From Mumia flava (GTDB taxonomy: Bacteria; Actinomycetota; Actinomycetes; Propionibacteriales; Nocardioidaceae), in the NCBI RefSeq assembly GCF_002797495.1, contig NZ_PGEZ01000001.1, positions 1,798,001-1,862,000 on the forward strand: a stretch of 64,000 nucleotides of DNA, read 5' to 3'. The notes beneath the pieces were generated by a model, which was not told where the DNA came from, made no database searches, and saw only the letters and a program-made list of their open reading frames with translations. Shown here piece by piece: positions 39,605 to 47,061 of the stretch. The position numbers and the translations under genes were made by a program. Position 1 is the stretch's first letter; the number at the start of each line of letters is the position of its first letter.

Positions 39605-41410
39605 CTAGGGCCTCGCCCCCGGGCCGGGACCGTGCCGGTGTCCGTGGCCGTGACCGATCCCCTTCCCGCCCCCGCTGGGCTTGCAGACGAAGCTGGAGGC
39701 GACGTCCGGGTCGCCGCCGCGGTAGCGAGCGACCGACGGGTACGGACAGAGCGGCCGCGACCGGTCCGCCGCCCAGTCGGCCGGCACCTCGGCGTTCACG
39801 CCGCCGGGGTTGCCTTCACCACGGGCGGTCGCGACGATCCGGTCCGGGGCGTCCCCACCCTCGACCCAGGCGATCAGCGCTCCGAGCCCGTCGAACTGGT
39901 CGGTCGCCGGACCACCCCGTACGTGCCCCATGCCGGGCACCTCGAAGTAGCGGACGAAGTCGTCGGCCTTGTTGCGGTAGGCCCGCTCGAGCTCGGTGTA
40001 CCAGCGTGCGGTGTCGTCGGACGAGAACACCGCGTCGGCGGTCCCGTGAGCGACGATCATCTTCGCGCCGGTGTCGCGCAGCGTGTCGAGGTCCGTCGGG
40101 TTCGGCGGCGTCATGAACTCCATGCCGCTCTCCGTGTACAGCTCGTTCGTCGCGTAGATCGCCGACGCGAGACCGTCGACGTCGACGCTCAGCGCGTAGC
40201 CCCGCGAGTCCGCCAGGATGCCGGGCGACTCGGGCGGTGTCGAGAAGATCAGACCGGCAGCGCCGGGATCCAGCGAGACCGACGCCCCGAACTCCCAGCC
40301 TGCCCAGCCGGACTGCGTCAGACCGAGGTCGTACGGGAACGAGCTGTAGATCGCCTCGCCGTCGCTCGTGCGCGCACCGGCGAAGATGTCGCTGACGACC
40401 TCCTTCTGCTCGCGCGTCAGGCAGCTGCCGTCCCGCTGCTCGGCGCAGGTCGGCACGTCGCGGTCGAGGTCGAAGACGTCCTGACAGCGGGCGACGTCCT
40501 GGACCATGCCGTCGCGCAGCCGGTCCAGACGGTCGCACCGGCGAGCGACGGCGTCGGCGACCACCTGGCGCTCGTCCTGGGTGAACGCGGTCGCGAGATC
40601 CCCGCCGTCGGAGGCGACCGTGGCGTACTGCTGGGCACCCCAGATCTGGGCGACCGCCGCCTGCGGCAGGTTGAAGCCCGGCGCGATCGCGAGGAACCCG
40701 TCGTACTGGTCGGCGTAGCGTGCCGACGCGACCATCGTGTGCCGGCCCCCGTTGGAGCCGCCGGCGATGTAGGACGTGTCGGGGGCGCGGCCGTAGGCCG
40801 CCTCGACCAGGCTCTTGGCCATCGGGGTCAACGTCCCCACGGCCTGGTAGCCGTAGTCGAGACGCGCCTGCGGGTCCAGACCGAACAGCGGGCCCCTCGA
40901 TCCGGTGTGGCCGGCGTCGGAGCTGAGCACGGCGAAGCCCGTCTGGAGGCCGTTCTCGAGCTGGCCTCCGGTGAACGTGCCGGTCGCGGGCACGACGCTG
41001 CCGTCGATGCCGCCGTTGGCCTGGTAGAGGTAGCGGCCGGACCAGTCGGTCGGCAGACGCATCTCGAAGCCGATCCGGTACGTCTGGCCGTCGACCGGAC
41101 TGACCCTCTCGTTCATGAACCCGGTGACCCGGCAGTGCTCGCCGACGGGCTCGCCGGCGTTGGTCAGCGTGCCCGCGGCCACGGTCTCGGCCGCGGTGAT
41201 CGTCGTGCCGGGGTAGGCGAAGGACGCGAGCGTCTCGCACGCCTCGAGCGTGCCCGGCTGGGCCGGCGCGACCCGGGGGGTGCCGTGCTTCGGGCCGTGG
41301 CCCTTCCCGGCCGGGGTCGCTTGAGCGCTCGCGGCGCCGAGTCCCAGGCCGAGCGCCGCGACGAGCGCGGTCGTGCCGGCCGCCAGCCGGCGTTCGGGGG
41401 TGGTCGTCAT
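39605..41410 (-). CDS. Secreted tannase/feruloyl-esterase family protein
   Basis: 601 aa. A signal peptide (1-32, ending SAQATPA) precedes a tannase-family (PF07519-like) hydrolase: LASFAYPGTTITAAETV, HCRVTGFMNERV, YLYQANGGIDGSV, nucleophile elbow IAGGSNGGRHTM, and C-terminal KMIVAHGTADAVFSSDDTAR with Asp and FEVPGMGHVRGGP with His. Family members cleave gallate or ferulate esters and related aromatic esters. Unusually both ends of the mature protein are His/Gly-rich (GKGHGPKHG, and GHGHGHRHGPGPG at the tail), a possible metal-binding feature. It lies 10 bp after a binding-protein gene, probably in one operon, suggesting release and then uptake of aromatic acids. Confidence 0.85.
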   Translation of the reverse strand: MTTTPERRLAAGTTALVAALGLGLGAASAQATPAGKGHGPKHGTPRVAPAQPGTLEACETLASFAYPGTTITAAETVAAGTLTNAGEPVGEHCRVTGFMNERVSPVDGQTYRIGFEMRLPTDWSGRYLYQANGGIDGSVVPATGTFTGGQLENGLQTGFAVLSSDAGHTGSRGPLFGLDPQARLDYGYQAVGTLTPMAKSLVEAAYGRAPDTSYIAGGSNGGRHTMVASARYADQYDGFLAIAPGFNLPQAAVAQIWGAQQYATVASDGGDLATAFTQDERQVVADAVARRCDRLDRLRDGMVQDVARCQDVFDLDRDVPTCAEQRDGSCLTREQKEVVSDIFAGARTSDGEAIYSSFPYDLGLTQSGWAGWEFGASVSLDPGAAGLIFSTPPESPGILADSRGYALSVDVDGLASAIYATNELYTESGMEFMTPPNPTDLDTLRDTGAKMIVAHGTADAVFSSDDTARWYTELERAYRNKADDFVRYFEVPGMGHVRGGPATDQFDGLGALIAWVEGGDAPDRIVATARGEGNPGGVNAEVPADWAADRSRPLCPYPSVARYRGGDPDVASSFVCKPSGGGKGIGHGHGHRHGPGPGARP

Positions 41411-41420
41411 CGTGGCTCCC

Positions 41421-42395
41421 TCACCCTTGGTCCGCGCTCGCGAAGAGGCCGTCGATGTCGGGATCGTTCTCGATCCACCCCTCCTCGGCCATCAGGGCGC
41501 CGATCGTCTCCGCCTGCTCGAGCCGCAGGTCGGTGCCGAATCCCTCGAGCTTGAGGTTCGCGGCCGCCTCCTCGGGGATGTTCGGGTTGACCGAGGTGAT
41601 CTGGGCGCGGACGGCGTCCGGGTTCTCCTCGGCGAACTCGAGCGTCTCGTTCAGTGCGGCGGTCATGTCCTCGACCAGCTCGGGGTCGTCCTCGGCGAGC
41701 GTGCCGGAGGTGAACATGTACTGCAGCGCCATCCCCGGGGCGGCGACGACGCAGGGCGGGGTCACCATGACGTTGCCCTCCGCGAGCAGCATCCCCATGA
41801 ACGGCTCGGGGACCCACACGGCGTCGACCCGTCCGCCGGCCAGGGCCGCGGGCATGTCGGGGAAGCCGAGCTCGAGGAACTCGACCGCGTCGGGATCGCC
41901 GCCGTCCTGCCGGACGGCCTCGCGGATCGTGAGGTCGCCCATCGAGTTGAGGGTGTTGACCGCGACCGTCTTGCCCTCGAGGTCGGCCGCGCTGTCGAGG
42001 CCCCCGTCCGCCCCGGCGATCACGGCGTTGACGGCCTCCTCGGGCGTCTCCTTCTCGTCCGACCAGTTCGTGATCACCCGGACGTCCAGGCCCTTGTCGC
42101 GTGCGGTGAGGAGCGAGACCGGGTTGCTCGAGGAGAAGTCGAGCTCCTGCGACATCACGGCCGGGAGCAGGGCGGCGCCGCCCTGGCCGGTCTCGATCTC
42201 GAGCTCGATCCCGTGGTCCTCGAAGAATCCCTCCTCGATCCCGGCGTACATCGCCGCGGTCGGAACGATCGGGAGCATGCCGACCGACACGGTGCGCACG
42301 CCGTCGGCGTCGGCGCTGTCGGAGTCGTCGTCCCCACCACAGCCGGTGAGGGAGAGCGCGAGCGCGAGGCCCGCCGCGATGCAGAGTCGTCTCAT
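41421..42395 (-). CDS. Orphan SsuA/THI5-type ABC binding lipoprotein
   Basis: 324 aa. Lipoprotein signal with lipobox LSLTGCGG (Cys19). The mature part is an NMT1/THI5-type binding protein: VSVGMLPIVPTAAMYAGIEE, GFFEDHGIELEIETGQGGAA, GKTVAVNTLNSMGDLTI, ELGFPDMPAALAGGRVDAVW. It is closely related to the binding protein at 51916-52887 (shared GFFED-GI-L-LETGQGGAA, VNTLN and ELGFPDMP-AL blocks). No permease or ATPase gene is beside it. GGAGG sits 8 nt before ATG 42395. The gene is divergent from marR and followed by the tannase-like gene. Confidence 0.88.
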   Translation of the reverse strand: MRRLCIAAGLALALSLTGCGGDDDSDSADADGVRTVSVGMLPIVPTAAMYAGIEEGFFEDHGIELEIETGQGGAALLPAVMSQELDFSSSNPVSLLTARDKGLDVRVITNWSDEKETPEEAVNAVIAGADGGLDSAADLEGKTVAVNTLNSMGDLTIREAVRQDGGDPDAVEFLELGFPDMPAALAGGRVDAVWVPEPFMGMLLAEGNVMVTPPCVVAAPGMALQYMFTSGTLAEDDPELVEDMTAALNETLEFAEENPDAVRAQITSVNPNIPEEAAANLKLEGFGTDLRLEQAETIGALMAEEGWIENDPDIDGLFASADQG

Positions 42396-42414
42396 GGATC
42401 CGTCCTCCAAGATG

Positions 42415-42428
42415 TGTGATGCGTCACA
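42415..42428. promoter_or_regulatory. TGTGA-N4-TCACA inverted repeat
   Basis: Perfect 5-bp arms with a 4-nt spacer at the predicted transcription start of the binding-protein gene. Possible repressor site. Confidence 0.35.
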
Positions 42429-42449
42429 GCATGGAGCCGATGATTCAGA

Positions 42450-42474
42450 ATGTCAACGATTCTTCTTTTGACAT
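42450..42474. promoter_or_regulatory. ATGTCAA-N11-TTGACAT operator between marR and binding-protein gene
   Basis: A perfect 7-bp inverted repeat whose arms contain TTGACA on each strand. On the minus strand TTGACA (42456-42451) is 17 nt from CATGCT (42433-42428), a good promoter for the binding-protein gene. On the plus strand TAAGAT (42488) is 14 nt away. A MarR dimer bound here would block both. Confidence 0.5.
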
Positions 42475-42529
42475 ATTTCTGCGACCCTAAGATCGTGAAG
42501 ACACCGCACGGGCGCCGCGAGGAGACCAG

Positions 42530-42991
42530 ATGAGCGAGACCACCGGAGGCACCGTCGAGGACCCCGCGACCGCGGTCGTCGGCGACACCGGGCTGATGCT
42601 GTCGGTCGCCGCCGCGGCCGCGGGACGCAACGTCAACGTCGCCCTCGAGACGGTGGCGCTGCGCGCCCGGACGTTCTCGATCCTCGAGCTGGTCGCGTGC
42701 GTCGACGGGATCAACCAGCGTCGCCTCGCCGACACCCTCCAGCTCAACCCGAGCCAGATCGTGGCCCTCGTCGACGACCTGGTCGGCGAGGGACTCGTCG
42801 AGCGCCGCCCCGACGAGACCGACCGGCGCAACCGCCTGGTGTGCGCGACGGAGAAGGGCCGGATCCGCTACGCCGAGGCTCGCGCGCTCGCCGACGCCGC
42901 GCTCGACCGTACGCTCGCGTCCCTCGACGCGGCCGAGCGCGCAACCCTCCACGCCCTGCTGCGCCGCGTCGTCACCAACCGCTCCGACTGA
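42530..42991 (+). CDS. MarR-family transcriptional regulator
   Basis: 153 aa. The winged helix reads FSILELVACVDGINQRRLAD, TLQLNPSQIVALVDDLVGEG, LVERRPDETDRRNRLVCATE, with the DRRN wing typical of MarR. MarR proteins usually bind phenolic acids and release DNA. Divergent from the aromatic-ester/binding-protein operon with an inverted repeat in between, it is probably the regulator of that operon. CGCGAGGAG lies upstream of ATG 42530. Confidence 0.9.
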   Translation: MSETTGGTVEDPATAVVGDTGLMLSVAAAAAGRNVNVALETVALRARTFSILELVACVDGINQRRLADTLQLNPSQIVALVDDLVGEGLVERRPDETDRRNRLVCATEKGRIRYAEARALADAALDRTLASLDAAERATLHALLRRVVTNRSD

Positions 42992-43107
42992 GGCGGCAGC
43001 GGCCCGCTGCGCCCGCGCCGGTAGGCTCGCTGCCCCCCCGATCCGCACGACCCGCCCGGCTGCAGGCCACGCTCCCGGACGGAGGGCCGTGCCCAGGAGG
43101 AGTCATC

Positions 43108-43728
43108 GTGAGGTCTTCCCGCACCGCGCTCATCACCGGCAGCCTGGCCGCCGTCGTCCTCGCGATCGGCGTCGTGCTGGTGGTGGTGATCGGTGCCGAC
43201 GAGCCCGAGGGCGGCGACTCCACGGCGACGCCGCGCTCCCTCGCGTACGTCGTGGCGGAGCACGTCGACCTCGAGCCGACCAGAGCCGGCGTCGACTGGG
43301 CGGCCGACGACTACCGGCGCGCCTTCCCCCATCCGAAGCGCGCCGTGGCGGCATCGATCAACTTCGCGGGCGAGGGCAACATCGTCACGGTCGGGGTCTC
43401 GCCGGAGGGTCCTCGGCAGAAACCTGCGTGCGACGACGGACTCTGCGCGGACCTCGGCGGCGGCGTGACCGTGACGTGGGACGAGCTCTCCCCGCAGGAG
43501 GACCCCGGCCTGGTGGTCGTCGTCGCCGACCTCGGCACCCACACGGTGCTCGTCAAGTACTCCGGCCCTGCCATCACGAGCGACCCGCGGGACCTGGACC
43601 TTCCGATCCCGACCGACACCCTGGTCGACATCGCGACCGACCCGAGAGTGGCGCCGACGACCTCGCAGGAGGCCGTCGACGCCGGGGACACGCTGGACTA
43701 CTGGCTCCGCGGCAACCCGGTCGTCTGA
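43108..43728 (+). CDS. Hypothetical membrane-anchored protein
   Basis: 206 aa from GTG with GGAGGAG 8 nt upstream. One N-terminal signal anchor (about 7-29, ALITGSLAAVVLAIGVVLVV) leads to a soluble exterior domain with a two-cysteine hairpin (PACDDGLCADLGGGVTVTWD) and VDIATDPRVAPTTSQEAVDA. The cysteine pair could be a disulfide. No family is recognised. It stands between marR and the convergent paaX-like gene. Confidence 0.72.
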   Translation: MRSSRTALITGSLAAVVLAIGVVLVVVIGADEPEGGDSTATPRSLAYVVAEHVDLEPTRAGVDWAADDYRRAFPHPKRAVAASINFAGEGNIVTVGVSPEGPRQKPACDDGLCADLGGGVTVTWDELSPQEDPGLVVVVADLGTHTVLVKYSGPAITSDPRDLDLPIPTDTLVDIATDPRVAPTTSQEAVDAGDTLDYWLRGNPVV

Positions 43729-43779
43729 CGGTTCGCCGCCCGTCCGGACGAGCCCACCCTCGGCCGGCTCGCGCGACGA

Positions 43780-44625
43780 CTAGGCCACCGGGATCACATC
43801 CAGCACGGCGTCGGCGATCAGCGCCGAGGACGCGTCGTACGCAGCGGCGAGCTCGCGGAAGATCTCGTCGGCGCGGATCGCCGGCCAGTCGTCGGGGAGC
43901 AGCTGCGCGGGCAGGTGAGGATCCTGGCGGACGAGCTGCAGCCAGTCGGTGTGCAGCACCAGCTGGCGCGCGAGGTCGTCGGGAAGCCCGGGCAACGGGG
44001 CCGCTGCGCCCCAACGGTCCACGAACGCGCGGTAGCGGGCCGCGATCGCGTCGGTGTCGAACGCACGGTCGACCAGGTCGCGATCGTCGGTCGGCGCCGC
44101 CGCCCGTGACGACAGCACCGTCACGTGCTCGGCCAGTCCGAGCTCGGCGACCACCGCATCGACCGGACGCGCACCGGCAGCGATCCACTGGCCGCTGTGC
44201 AGCGGGCCGAATCCCTCCCAGACCAGGCGGGAGCGGAGCTCGTGCCGCTCGCGGCGCCGGGTGTCGGGCAGCGAGAACGACACGACCGTCCAGGTGCCGT
44301 CCCAGTCGCGGTTGACCGCGCCGGTCTTCCAGATCCGTGCCTGTCCGTCCTCGAGCACGTCCTCTGCCCGATCGGTGAGCCCGACGTAGACCCGCCGCCC
44401 GTCCCGGTGGCGGGCCAGGAGCCCGCGCTTGACCATCCGCGCGAGCGTCGAGCGGACCGCCTCCTCGGAGACGCCGACCCGCCCGAACACGTCGATGACG
44501 CTCCCCGAGGAGACGGCGACACCGGCTCCGAGCACGTACACGCCCAGGAAGCTGAACATCAGCGACTGCGGTCTCGCCGACGACGACTCCTCGGCGAGAC
44601 CGGACGGCATCCGGTCGGTCTCCAC
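43780..44625 (-). CDS. PaaX-family transcriptional regulator
   Basis: 281 aa. The N-terminal winged helix (SLMFSFLGVYVLGAG, SVIDVFGRVGVSEEAVRSTL, ARMVKRGLLARHRDGRRVYV) and the central WDGTWTVVSFSLPDTRRRER and LRSRLVWEGFGPLHSGQWIA are PaaX hallmarks. PaaX proteins repress aromatic-acid operons and release DNA on binding the aryl-CoA. GTG 44625 is chosen because TATCCT lies 7 nt before it; a TTG at 44661 is a longer option. It is divergent from the SDR-amidohydrolase-MaoC-ligase operon, its probable target. Confidence 0.9.
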   Translation of the reverse strand: METDRMPSGLAEESSSARPQSLMFSFLGVYVLGAGVAVSSGSVIDVFGRVGVSEEAVRSTLARMVKRGLLARHRDGRRVYVGLTDRAEDVLEDGQARIWKTGAVNRDWDGTWTVVSFSLPDTRRRERHELRSRLVWEGFGPLHSGQWIAAGARPVDAVVAELGLAEHVTVLSSRAAAPTDDRDLVDRAFDTDAIAARYRAFVDRWGAAAPLPGLPDDLARQLVLHTDWLQLVRQDPHLPAQLLPDDWPAIRADEIFRELAAAYDASSALIADAVLDVIPVA

Positions 44626-44632
44626 GGGCGTG

Positions 44633-44638
44633 AGGATA
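44633..44638 (-). promoter_or_regulatory. -10 box of the paaX-like gene (leaderless)
   Basis: TATCCT on the minus strand, 7 nt before GTG 44625. Confidence 0.5.
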
Positions 44639-44663
44639 GACCGGATCGAAGTTGGGCACAATC

Positions 44664-44692
44664 TTGACGTTCGTCGTAGAAGTGCCTAAGTT
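44664..44692 (+). promoter_or_regulatory. Promoter of the SDR-amidohydrolase-MaoC-ligase operon
   Basis: TTGACG, a 17-nt spacer and TAAGTT, the best canonical sigma-70-type promoter in the window, 38 nt upstream of ATG 44731. It lies in the divergent region where the PaaX-like repressor would bind. Confidence 0.65.
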
Positions 44693-44730
44693 GGCCGGGC
44701 AAGCCAGCAGACCGAGAGAGGGGTCACACG

Positions 44731-45642
44731 ATGGATCTGACCGGGAAGGTCGCCGTCGTCACCGGGAGCGGCCGCGGGCTCGGCCGTGCGTACGTCGAGG
44801 CGCTCGCCGGCGCAGGAGCCTCGGTCGTCGTCAACGACGTCGACGCGACGGTCGTCGACGAGGTCGTCGAGGCGGTCCGCGACGCCGGCGGGCGCGCCAC
44901 CGGCGTCACCGCCGCGGTCGGCACCACCGAGACCGCCGACGCGCTCGTCGCCGCCGCCGTCGACACCTACGGCCGGCTCGACACGATGGTCACGAACGCC
45001 GGCATCCTGCGCGACCGCGTGCTCTGGAAGATGTCCGACGACGACTTCGACGCCGTGATCGACGTCCACCTGCGCGGCACGTTCACCTGCGCCCGGGCCG
45101 CGGCCGTACGGATGCGCGAGCAGGGCGAGGGCGGCAGCATCGTGGTGGTCTCCTCGCCGGCCGGGCAGCGCGGCAACTTCGGCCAGACGAACTACGCGGC
45201 TGCCAAGGCCGGCATCGTGGCGTTCGCGCGGACCTGGGCGATGGAGCTCGCGAAGGCGGGGATCGACGTGAACGCGATCGTCCCGGTCGCCGCGACCGAG
45301 ATGACCAAGACGATCCCGGCCTTCGGGCCGGTGATCGAGGAGGCGGAGCGGACCGGCAGCCCGTACCCGGACTGGATGCGCAAGGACGAGGGCCTCGGCA
45401 CCGTCGAGGACGTCGCGTCGCTGCTCGTCTACCTCGCCTCCGACGCGTCCAAGGGTGTCACCGGCCAGGCGATCGGCCTCGGCGGCGACCGGCTGGCGGT
45501 GTGGTCGCACCCGAGCGAGAAGGCCGTCGCCTTCCGCGACGGCGGCTGGAGCGCCGAGGACATCGCCGACGCGTGGTCCGCGGACCTCGGCGACCAGGCC
45601 GAGACCTACGGGATTCCCGCCCCGACGGTGCCGCAGTCGTGA
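44731..45642 (+). CDS. Short-chain dehydrogenase/reductase
   Basis: 303 aa. The cofactor motif VAVVTGSGRGLGRAYVEALA, VTNAGIL, the catalytic SSPAGQRGNFGQTNYAAAKA (Ser, Tyr, Lys) are intact. The GLGRAY and VVVND pattern resembles the 3-hydroxyacyl-CoA dehydrogenase domain of type 2 multifunctional enzymes. With a MaoC hydratase and acyl-CoA ligase in the same operon, a role in beta-oxidation-like shortening of an aryl- or alicyclic-CoA is plausible. The C-terminal extension of about 50 residues (AVWSHPSEKAVAFRDGGWSA) is typical of that branch. GAGAGG lies upstream. Confidence 0.88.
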   Translation: MDLTGKVAVVTGSGRGLGRAYVEALAGAGASVVVNDVDATVVDEVVEAVRDAGGRATGVTAAVGTTETADALVAAAVDTYGRLDTMVTNAGILRDRVLWKMSDDDFDAVIDVHLRGTFTCARAAAVRMREQGEGGSIVVVSSPAGQRGNFGQTNYAAAKAGIVAFARTWAMELAKAGIDVNAIVPVAATEMTKTIPAFGPVIEEAERTGSPYPDWMRKDEGLGTVEDVASLLVYLASDASKGVTGQAIGLGGDRLAVWSHPSEKAVAFRDGGWSAEDIADAWSADLGDQAETYGIPAPTVPQS

Positions 45643-46535
45643 CCGCGCCCACCGACCGGCCGACCTTCGACCTGGACGCGGTCGCCGCGATCGACGTCCA
45701 CACCCACGCGGAGGTCTCGCGCGACGGGCACGGCTCGCTGAGCCCGGCGCTGTTCGGCGCGTCCGAGGAGTACTTCAAGGCGCACGGCCACCGGCAGCCG
45801 ACGATCGACGAGATGGCCGACTACTACCGCGAGCGTTCGATGCTCGCCGTGGTGTTCACCGTCGACGCCGAGCACGCCACCGGGTGGCCGCGGATCTCCA
45901 ACACCGAGATCGCCGAGGACTGCGCCCGGCACGGCGACGTGCTGCTCCCGTTCGCGAGCATCGACCCGCACAAGGGCCGCGCCGCGGTCGCCGAGGCACG
46001 GCGGCTCGTCACGGAGCACGGAGTCAGGGGCTTCAAGTTCCACCCGAGCATCCAGGGCTTCGCGCCGAACGACCCGATGGCCTACCCCCTCTACGAGGCG
46101 ATCGAGGAGCTCGGCGCCGTCGCGCTCTTCCACACCGGCCAGACCGGCATCGGGGCCGGCGTCCCCGGCGGCGGCGGGATCCGGCTCGCGTACTCGAACC
46201 CGATGCTCGTGGACGACGTCGCCGTGGACTTCCCGACGATGAAGATCATCCTGGCCCACCCGTCGTTCCCCTGGCAGGACGAGGCCCTCGCCATCGCGAC
46301 CCACAAGCCGACCGTGCACATCGACCTGTCGGGGTGGTCGCCGAAGTACTTCCCGCCGCAGCTGGTCCGGTACGCCAACTCGCTGCTGCAGGACAAGGTG
46401 CTGTTCGGCTCCGACTTCCCGGTGATCAAGCCCGACCGCTGGATGGCCGACTTCGACCGGCTGGAGATCAAGCCCGAGGTCCGCCCGAAGATCCTCAAGG
46501 ACAACGCCGCCCGCCTGCTCGGCCTGACCGGCTGA
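45639..46535 (+). CDS. Amidohydrolase-2 family metal enzyme (decarboxylase/hydrolase)
   Basis: 298 aa. GTG 45639 overlaps the SDR stop (GTGA). Metal ligands are visible: IDVHTHAE (HxH), FKFHPS, LFHTGQTG, LAHPSFPW and the terminal aspartate in LFGSDFPVI. This is the ACMSD/gamma-resorcylate decarboxylase superfamily, which decarboxylates or hydrolyses aromatic and dienoic acids. The precise reaction is not deducible. Its place inside the operon suggests action on the ring or a ring-derived acid. Confidence 0.88.
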   Translation: MTAPTDRPTFDLDAVAAIDVHTHAEVSRDGHGSLSPALFGASEEYFKAHGHRQPTIDEMADYYRERSMLAVVFTVDAEHATGWPRISNTEIAEDCARHGDVLLPFASIDPHKGRAAVAEARRLVTEHGVRGFKFHPSIQGFAPNDPMAYPLYEAIEELGAVALFHTGQTGIGAGVPGGGGIRLAYSNPMLVDDVAVDFPTMKIILAHPSFPWQDEALAIATHKPTVHIDLSGWSPKYFPPQLVRYANSLLQDKVLFGSDFPVIKPDRWMADFDRLEIKPEVRPKILKDNAARLLGLTG

Positions 46536-46578
46536 CGCGCGCGGCCATCCGTACCCCCTGGAGAAAGGAACCACCCGC

Positions 46579-47034
46579 ATGACCACCACCGTGAACGGGA
46601 TCGACGAGATCAAGGCGCTGGCCGGCTCCGACCTCGGCGCGAGCGACTGGATGGAGATCACCCAGGAGCGCGTCAACACCTTCGCCGACGCCACCGGCGA
46701 CCACCAGTGGATCCACGTCGACCCCGAGAAGGCGAAGGACGGTCCGTTCGGCACAGCCATCGCCCACGGCTACCTGACGCTGTCGCTGATCATCCCGTTG
46801 TTCAACGAGCTGCTCGTGATCGACGGCGTCTCGATGGGCGTGAACTACGGCCTCGACAAGGTCCGCTTCCCCGCGCCGGTGCCGGTCGGCTCGAAGATCC
46901 GTCTGGTCGGGAAGGTCGGCGACGTCGACGACGTGCCCGGCGGGGTCCAGATGCGCGTGACGTTCACCGTCGAGGTGGAAGGCGGCTCCAAGCCCGCCTG
47001 CATCGCCGAGGCGATCTACCGCCAGTACGCCTGA
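46579..47034 (+). CDS. MaoC-like (R)-enoyl-CoA hydratase
   Basis: 151 aa single hot-dog domain. The catalytic Asp and His are in FADATGDHQWIHVDPEKA, and GTAIAHGYLTLSLI and YGLDKVRFPAPVPVGSKIR are typical. It hydrates enoyl-CoA thioesters. GAAAGGA is 8 nt before ATG 46579. Third gene of the operon, next to a CoA ligase that would make its thioester substrate. Confidence 0.92.
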   Translation: MTTTVNGIDEIKALAGSDLGASDWMEITQERVNTFADATGDHQWIHVDPEKAKDGPFGTAIAHGYLTLSLIIPLFNELLVIDGVSMGVNYGLDKVRFPAPVPVGSKIRLVGKVGDVDDVPGGVQMRVTFTVEVEGGSKPACIAEAIYRQYA

Positions 47035-47061
47035 GGCGGGCGCCGCAGGGGAGGGGACGTC

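Noticed and set aside
42468-42493. TTGACA...TAAGAT as the marR promoter
   Set aside because: The spacer is only 14 nt, too short for a normal sigma-70 promoter; kept only as part of the operator description.
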